NCBI GenBank assembly: GCA_032622095.1
Contig: CP136069.1
Span: 10,932,036-10,996,035, forward strand
Direction: 5' to 3'
DNA from: Siphonodentalium dalli
Lineage: Eukaryota; Mollusca; Scaphopoda; Gadilida; Siphonodentaliidae
DNA length: 64,000 bases
The position numbers were made by a program, and so were the translations under genes. Positions 58,563 through 64,000 of this stretch are shown here, in pieces. Every line of letters begins with the position of its first letter. Position 1 is the stretch's first letter. The notes beneath the pieces are model-generated. The model was not told the origin of the DNA. It searched no databases and saw only the letters and a list, made by a program, of their open reading frames with translations.

Positions 58563-59208
58563 GGTGACACTCCACAGTTTCGAATGATCAGTAGGGGTAA
58601 ATTTCTTAGAATAGAGTACCAGTGTTTTCTGTCACCATGGGTGTGGTATGTTTATTGTGAGAAGGTTAGTTATGAATTTGTGGATTTTTAGAGGATGTCT
58701 TTGAGTTTTGAAAAATATTGTTTCAGGTGACCTTGACTCCACCAGTATGAAGTAGTAGCGATTTCTGCGAAACAGTGGCTCCAGACACCAGCGTGACTTC
58801 TTAGCACCTAAAGTTTGTCATCTGCATGAAAAAAAAATAAAAAAAATTACAGTGGTGAGAAGTTCGAAATTGTTTGATATTATTGTGAGGAAACAGTGTT
58901 CTTCCAGACAACATAGGCGGCTATACCATAGATTTTCTGGTTTTTGTGTCCCACGGGCCTGAAAATAGCTTATTTTTGCCATTTTTGCATCAAAATTTCA
59001 TTTTTCAGGCACACAATCAAGGGACATAACTCTTGCTACCCCCCTTAAAATGACAATTCTGTACCAAAATCTTTAAGCCTAGTATGTGCTCAACCCAGGT
59101 ATATATACATTGTATATGTGTTGTGGGATCATATTTCAGTTATTTTTTATTGAATTGATGCCCCCCTTATTTTTGCACCATTCCCTGCAGAAACCGTGGA
59201 GTGTCACC
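58563..59208. mobile_element. 646-bp terminal-inverted-repeat element, copy 1
   Basis: Ends GGTGACACTCCACAGTTTC and GAAACCGTGGAGTGTCACC are inverted with one mismatch. A near-identical copy in the same orientation lies at 60,057-60,703. No protein is encoded and no target duplication is clear. Confidence 0.8.
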
Positions 59209-60056
59209 TTCAAGACCAGCAAATAGCACCATTTTCATGTGTCAAATTGACAAATATTGTTACTGAAAATAATTTTTTAGCAAATCTGTTCAGTTAGAAG
59301 GAACATTTTATGTAGATACACCATTTTTCTATGGATATTCCAATACAGGTTGTCTTTAGTCATATAAATTAGTGGGGATATGGAGTCTTGGAGCAGTGGG
59401 GGGGGGGGGGGGGGTGGTGGTTCGTGTATATGGTTATTGGTGATTTTTCAGATGATGGGTACTTCTTCATGACATCATATGCTCCTTGAATCTTAGCTGA
59501 AAAGGCTGATATTGTGACATTACACAGTATACAACAAGATTAGATATTCAGTCTTTATTATTCACAAGTGTGAAATATAATAATTCAGGTTTCCTTGGTT
59601 ATATTTCACTTGACAACATATTGTTCATGTGATGTCATAACCTTGTAAAGCTTTCCTTTATTAATGCTAAATAAGACTTGGAATTTTTTAACCCATAGTT
59701 TTTGGAGAGTATTAAAGATAGTTGTTGTATGAAATATTATGTTTTATTTTGATATATGAGGAAAATATGCATCTCATAATATATTTTATACACCATTTTA
59801 GCATTTCAGACCTTTTTCAAGCCATAGATGATGGTTGAATATATCCATTTTGTCACTACGTCAAGCATAACGTCATTGGGTTTATGAAAGACCCAAAAGG
59901 GGTGAAATCATGGGGGTGCATGTAAATCCCCACACAATCTTGCTGCCTGTGATTGCAATAACGCATGGGGTGTAATATATCATTTGAAGCGGTATAATCC
60001 AGAGAATATGGAAGTGTGGTCCCGATTAAAGATTGATAAAATTGCATTTCCCTTAA
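59209..60056. other. No gene seen; G run
   Basis: A G run of about 16 lies at 59,398-59,413. The remainder is AT-rich sequence between the two copies of the 646-bp element. Confidence 0.55.
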
Positions 60057-60703
60057 GGTGACACTCCACAGTTTCGAATGATCAGTAGGGGTAAATTTCT
60101 TAGAATAGAGTACCAGTGTTTTCTGTCACCATGGGGTGTGGTATGTTTATTGAGAGAAGGTTAGTTATGAATTTGTGGATTTTTAGAGGATGTCTTTGAG
60201 TTTTGAAAAATATTGTTTCAGGTGACCTTGACCCCACCAGTATGAAGTAGTAGCGATTTCTGCGAAACAGTGGCTCCAGACACCAGCGTGACTTCTTAGC
60301 ACCTAAAATTTGTCATCTGCATGAAAAATATTAAAAAAAAAATTACAGTGGTGAGAAGTTCGAAATTTTTTGATATTATTGTGAGGAAACGGTGTTCTTC
60401 CAGACAACATAGGCGGCTATACCATAGATTTTCTGGTTTTTGTGTCCCACGGGCCTGAAAATAGCCTATTTTGGCCATTTTTGCATCAAAATTTCATTTT
60501 TCAGGCACACAATCAAGGGGCATAACTCTTGCTACCCCCTTAAAATGACAATTCTGTACCAAAATCTTTAAGCCTAGTATGTGCTCAACCCAGGTATATA
60601 TACATTGTATATGTGTTGTGGAATCATATTTCAGTTATTTTTTATTGAATTCATGCCCCCCTTATTTTTGCACCAATCCCTGCAGAAAATGTGGAGTGTC
60701 ACC
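60057..60703. mobile_element. 646-bp terminal-inverted-repeat element, copy 2
   Basis: Same ends and interior as 58,563-59,208, including TAGCACCTAAA(A/G)TTTGTCAT and TCCCACGGGCCTGAAAATAG, with only scattered substitutions and short indels. The right end (GAAAATGTGGAGTGTCACC) has an additional mismatch. The close similarity implies recent movement or duplication. Confidence 0.8.
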
Positions 60704-60717
60704 AGAGTGTATGCTAT

Positions 60718-60919
60718 TTAGCGAAATTGACACGTGACTTCCTGTTAACAACTGTTTGGAGATTGTAAAATTGCGGAATCGGAAGTGGAACAACGAGATG
60801 AAATGTGATTTAGGCATAATAGTTTAATTTTGACCAATCTCAGCGGTTAGTTAGCTTACCAGAGAAGACGTCATGCCACGACTCATTACGTCATTTACGT
60901 CATGTTGGCTGCGTAGATG
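60718..60919 (+). repeat. Direct repeat bordering the tandem array, left copy
   Basis: GACACGTGACTTCC(T/G)GTTA, TTTGGAGATTGTAAAATTG, GACCAATCTCAGCGGTTAGT and ACGTCATGTTGGCTGCGTAG occur here and, in the same order, at 61,841-62,070. Confidence 0.8.
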
Positions 60920-61708
60920 CAACATTAACCCTTTCGTGACGGGAGCTGTGCTGGTGCATCATTAACCCTTTCATGACGGGGAGCTGTGCTGGTGCAGCAT
61001 TAACACTTTTATGACGGGAGCTGCGTTGGTGCAGCATTAACCATTTCATGACGGGAGCTGTGTTGGTGCAGCATTAATTCTTTTATGACGGGACCTGCGT
61101 TGGTGCAGCGATAACCCTTTGATGAAGGGAGCTGTGCTGGTGCAGCATTAACCCTTTCATGACGGGAAGCTGTGCTGGTGCAGCATTAAAACCTTTTAAT
61201 ACGGGGGCTGTGCTGGTGCAGCATTAATTATTTCATGACAGGAGCTGTGTTGGTGCAGCATTAACCTTTTATGACGGGGCTGTGCTGGTGCAGCATTAAT
61301 TCTTTCATGACGGGAGCTGCGTTGGTGCAGCATTAATTATTTCACGACGGGAGCTCTGCTGGAGCACATAATTATTTAATGATGGGAGCTGCGTTGGTGC
61401 AGCATTAACCCTTTCATGACAGAAACTGTGCTGGTGCAGCATTAACCTTTTTATGACGGGGGCTGTGCTGGTGCAGCATTAACCTTTTTATGACGGGGGC
61501 TGTGCTGGTGCAGCATTAATTCTTTTATGACGGGAGCTGCGTTGGTTCAGCATTAATTCTTTCATGACGTCATTTACGTCATGTTGGCTGCGTAGGTGCA
61601 GCATTAACCCTTTCACCACGGGGAGCTGTGCTGATGCAGCATTAACCTTTTTTATGGCGGGAGCTGTGCTGGTGCAGCATTAACCCTTTCGTGACAGGAG
61701 CTTCACTT
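60920..61708 (+). repeat. Tandem array of about 20 units of 38 bp
   Basis: The unit reads TTAACCCTTTCATGACGGGA followed by GCTGTGCTGGTGCAGCA. Units differ by point changes (GCGTTGG or GTGCTGG; TTAATTATTT or TTAACCCTTT), and near 61,565 one unit is interrupted by TGACGTCATTTACGTCATGT, part of the flanking direct repeat. The unit begins with TTAACCCTTT, like the TTAA-type MITE ends at 7.25-7.4 kb and 5.2 kb. Confidence 0.92.
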
Positions 61709-61840
61709 TTAAACCACACTGAAGCAAAGTATACCATGATATTAATGGACCAAGTTGTAACAGAAGTTATAGCAACCACCAGCTCGCCGCAGACGAGCGT
61801 GGTTGTTTATACCTTAGGCAGGTGAATGACGTCATATAAT

Positions 61841-62070
61841 TTGACACGTGACTTCCGGTTAGCAACTGTTTGGAGATTGTAAAATTGTGGAATCGGAAGT
61901 GCAACAACGAGATAAAAATAAATTTATCAACTTCCGAAGAATTCCCATGTGATTTAGGCATACTAGTTTCATTTAGACCAATCTCAGCGGTTAGTTAGCT
62001 TAATGAAAACCAGAGAAGATGTCATGCCACGGCTCATGACGTCATTTACGTCATGTTGGCTGCGTAGGGC
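61841..62070 (+). repeat. Direct repeat bordering the tandem array, right copy
   Basis: Same segment order as 60,718-60,919, with about 35 extra bases (AATTTATCAACTTCCGAAG region). Confidence 0.8.
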
Positions 62071-64000
62071 AGAATCAAGAAAAGATTGCACAATCCATGA
62101 CAATACTTGACATGTCGTCTCCACCGGGGCCATTGTATGCTGTTACATAAATTATTCTTAGCGTTATGTCGCCGATGAAAAGCAAATTCGGGATACAGCA
62201 TGTGTGGTTGCTCCACTACGTGTCACGTAAGATTCATATTATTCTGAACACATCAGATCAGTGTTAATCGCACCATATTTATTAAAGAAGGATTTTTATA
62301 GTCGAAAACTTAACAACAGGCGAAAATGTTTAAAGCTTTTAAAATGTCGGTAAAACAATCGAAGTTACTGACGATCGGCAACCGGTACAGAGATTCCGCC
62401 ACAAAAAATCTAGATAAACTAATCATTTGACAAAATCGTTGTCTCAGCACAGTGGGGTGACATGGTCTCACATAGCGCCCTCGGTCGGATATGAAACCCT
62501 CGCACGCGGGTGGGACCCTATCACCCTCACTGGGCTGAGACAACTTAAATATGATGGACGCAGAAAAAACACTTGATTTCCATAGAAAGTAATTTTTGGC
62601 AGTGTGTGGAAAATGGTGCGTGATCTCCGGAACATGATACCTTTACGAGCCTGTCACAGTGGACGTGTGCTTGTGTGGTTAATGCATATCTTATATTAAG
62701 GTATTCGTTCTCACGCAGGGAAATTATTGAATCGAATAAGACAATAATGATCGTTATAACAGAACATTTTCTTTTAAATCAAACAATATTGTGTTTCATA
62801 CACTGTTAAAATTAAGTTAAATGCAGTCAACTCAAACCTTGACAAAGTTAACTCGTTGTACCATGTGTAATACTTTCAATGTTACCCGGCGTATATAAGG
62901 TTAATTTGGAAGTCAATATCTTGCCATTAGGTCCATATTTTATGCGTGGGAAACTGACCCGAAATTGAATAGCCTGCGCTATTCCGTTGTGGGTAAGTGA
63001 TTTCCTATAAAGATTGTATAAAATCTTAACCTGTTTGGACAGGCCAGTACGTGTACGGATAAGATTGTTACACGTGGTTGGTGGCTTTCAGATTTCCATA
63101 TATACTAGTTCAGCCGGGAATTGAGAGACTTCGCTCTGACTCTTGATTCGAACGCTTCGTCGTAGTAGTTATGGTTATGTATTATTCTCCGTGGCCGCCT
63201 GATGTGACTTTGTAAATATTTGTAATAATAAATTTCGTCAACATGTTCTAAGAATTGCCAACTTAATGCTAAGAACCTGGGACCAGCCCGAGAGTGGTAC
63301 AGGTCGACGTGAGCTAGACATTTCTTGGAATTCTTGGACATGGATGCCAGGTGGTCACGGGGAAATAGGAAGGAATAAAAGGTATGAGTCAATTTGCAAT
63401 TATTTGGCTTGGTTTATGCACAACTCTTTATAAGTAGATTTAACTATAGTTTAAAAAACATTCTATCAATTTTTCCATATATTTGATATATCTTTAATAC
63501 GTCGATTGGAAATAAATTAGATCTGGTCTTAATTTTTGTGTAAATTGACTAAATTCTTCATGAGTCGAGTTATCATGGTTTAAAAATTGTTGTGTCACAT
63601 TTAAATAAATGATAGCTGGTCTAAATGTGTGTGTGAATTGACCATTGTTATGATTCCGGGACACCCTGTCACTTGTTCTGTGGAAATTGCTTAGCTTTGA
63701 AGTAAATTGTAGACTTAAAGGAAGCAATCCATATAGATAAAGTCTAGTTGTTCCCGTTGAGAAGAAAGTTAAAACAACTTGTCAAAATATGAGTTTATCA
63801 ATGGAAGTTGAAATAAAGAGTGGTTTTTATTTTCGAGGTATTATTAGTCACTTGTACGCTGGTCTAAATATTTGTGCAATTGGACGTAATTATTAAAATT
63901 GAAAAATGTTATCAGCTAGAAGAAATAATCACTGGTATTAAAATTATGTGTCCAGGGCTATGGTATCCAAGAATTGGATAAGATTGGTTTGACAATCTAT
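62071..64000. repeat. Hairpin at 62,437-62,547; otherwise nothing recognised
   Basis: TTGTCTCAGCACAGTGGGGTG faces TCACCCTCACTGGGCTGAGA, enclosing about 70 bases. A TATATAAGG (62,892) and an AATAAA (near 63,227) lie 335 bp apart, but no LTR pair, primer-binding site or gene follows. 63,520-63,890 has loose repeats of GCTGGTCTAAAT. No coding region is supported. Confidence 0.45.

Noticed and set aside
60920-61708. CRISPR-like regular array
   Set aside because: Units are contiguous with no unique spacers, the genome is eukaryotic and no cas genes are present; it is a satellite.
62880-63240. TATA box plus AATAAA suggesting a solo LTR
   Set aside because: No matching TG...CA ends, target duplication, primer-binding site or second LTR could be found.

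Overview
The window is AT-rich eukaryotic DNA from an invertebrate animal genome. It contains introns, short terminal-inverted-repeat elements of several families, a LINE, and a complete Polinton (Maverick). A marine invertebrate, possibly a bivalve mollusc, fits the repeat style, but that is only an impression. No rRNA, intact tRNA, CRISPR array or confident single-copy host gene is visible.

Layout. 1-9.3 kb is a patchwork of short non-autonomous DNA elements. One family has TTAA target sites and carries 69-bp palindromes; a second TTAA family has ends reading TACTCAATCCGATCA; foldback elements are also present. 9.3-15.1 kb is sparse repeats with a tRNA-like SINE remnant. At 15,126-20,539 two elements with GGGTACGTTCATAC ends lie end to end, sharing a TTA (PIF/Harbinger-like); one is 413 bp, the other 4,998 bp. 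The larger one contains a triplet of 133-bp palindromes. 20,670-21,166 holds eroded coding blocks of a protein family seen in invertebrate genomes.

22,009-36,378 is a 14,370-bp Polinton with CAGGTC target duplications on both sides, AG...CT ends and terminal inverted repeats (TIRs) of about 750 bp. Most genes run leftward. From right to left they are protein-primed DNA polymerase B, packaging ATPase, a small basic/hydrophobic virion-type protein, a conserved Polinton protein, integrase with chromodomain, a two-helix membrane protein, penton-like minor capsid protein, a GLG-type virion protein, double-jelly-roll major capsid protein, adenain-like protease and a zinc-knuckle protein. One two-exon gene of unknown function runs rightward beside the right TIR. 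This is a virus-like set: replication (polymerase), insertion (integrase), particle building (two capsid proteins, protease) and genome packaging (ATPase). The capsid and protease frames are open. Polymerase, integrase, penton and three other genes carry frameshifts or stops, and the ATPase P-loop is altered, so this copy looks defective.

36.4-49.7 kb is organised around two nested pairs of inverted repeats (about 450 bp and 875 bp arms) enclosing diverged tandem repeats. 50.8-51.7 kb has two hairpins of about 155 bp. 53.3-56.5 kb is a 5'-truncated, frame-broken LINE flanked by unusually long (about 120 bp) direct repeats. 57-62 kb contains two copies of a 646-bp TIR element and a tandem array of about twenty 38-bp units that matches the end of a TTAA-type element seen elsewhere in the window. 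The last 2 kb has little recognisable content.
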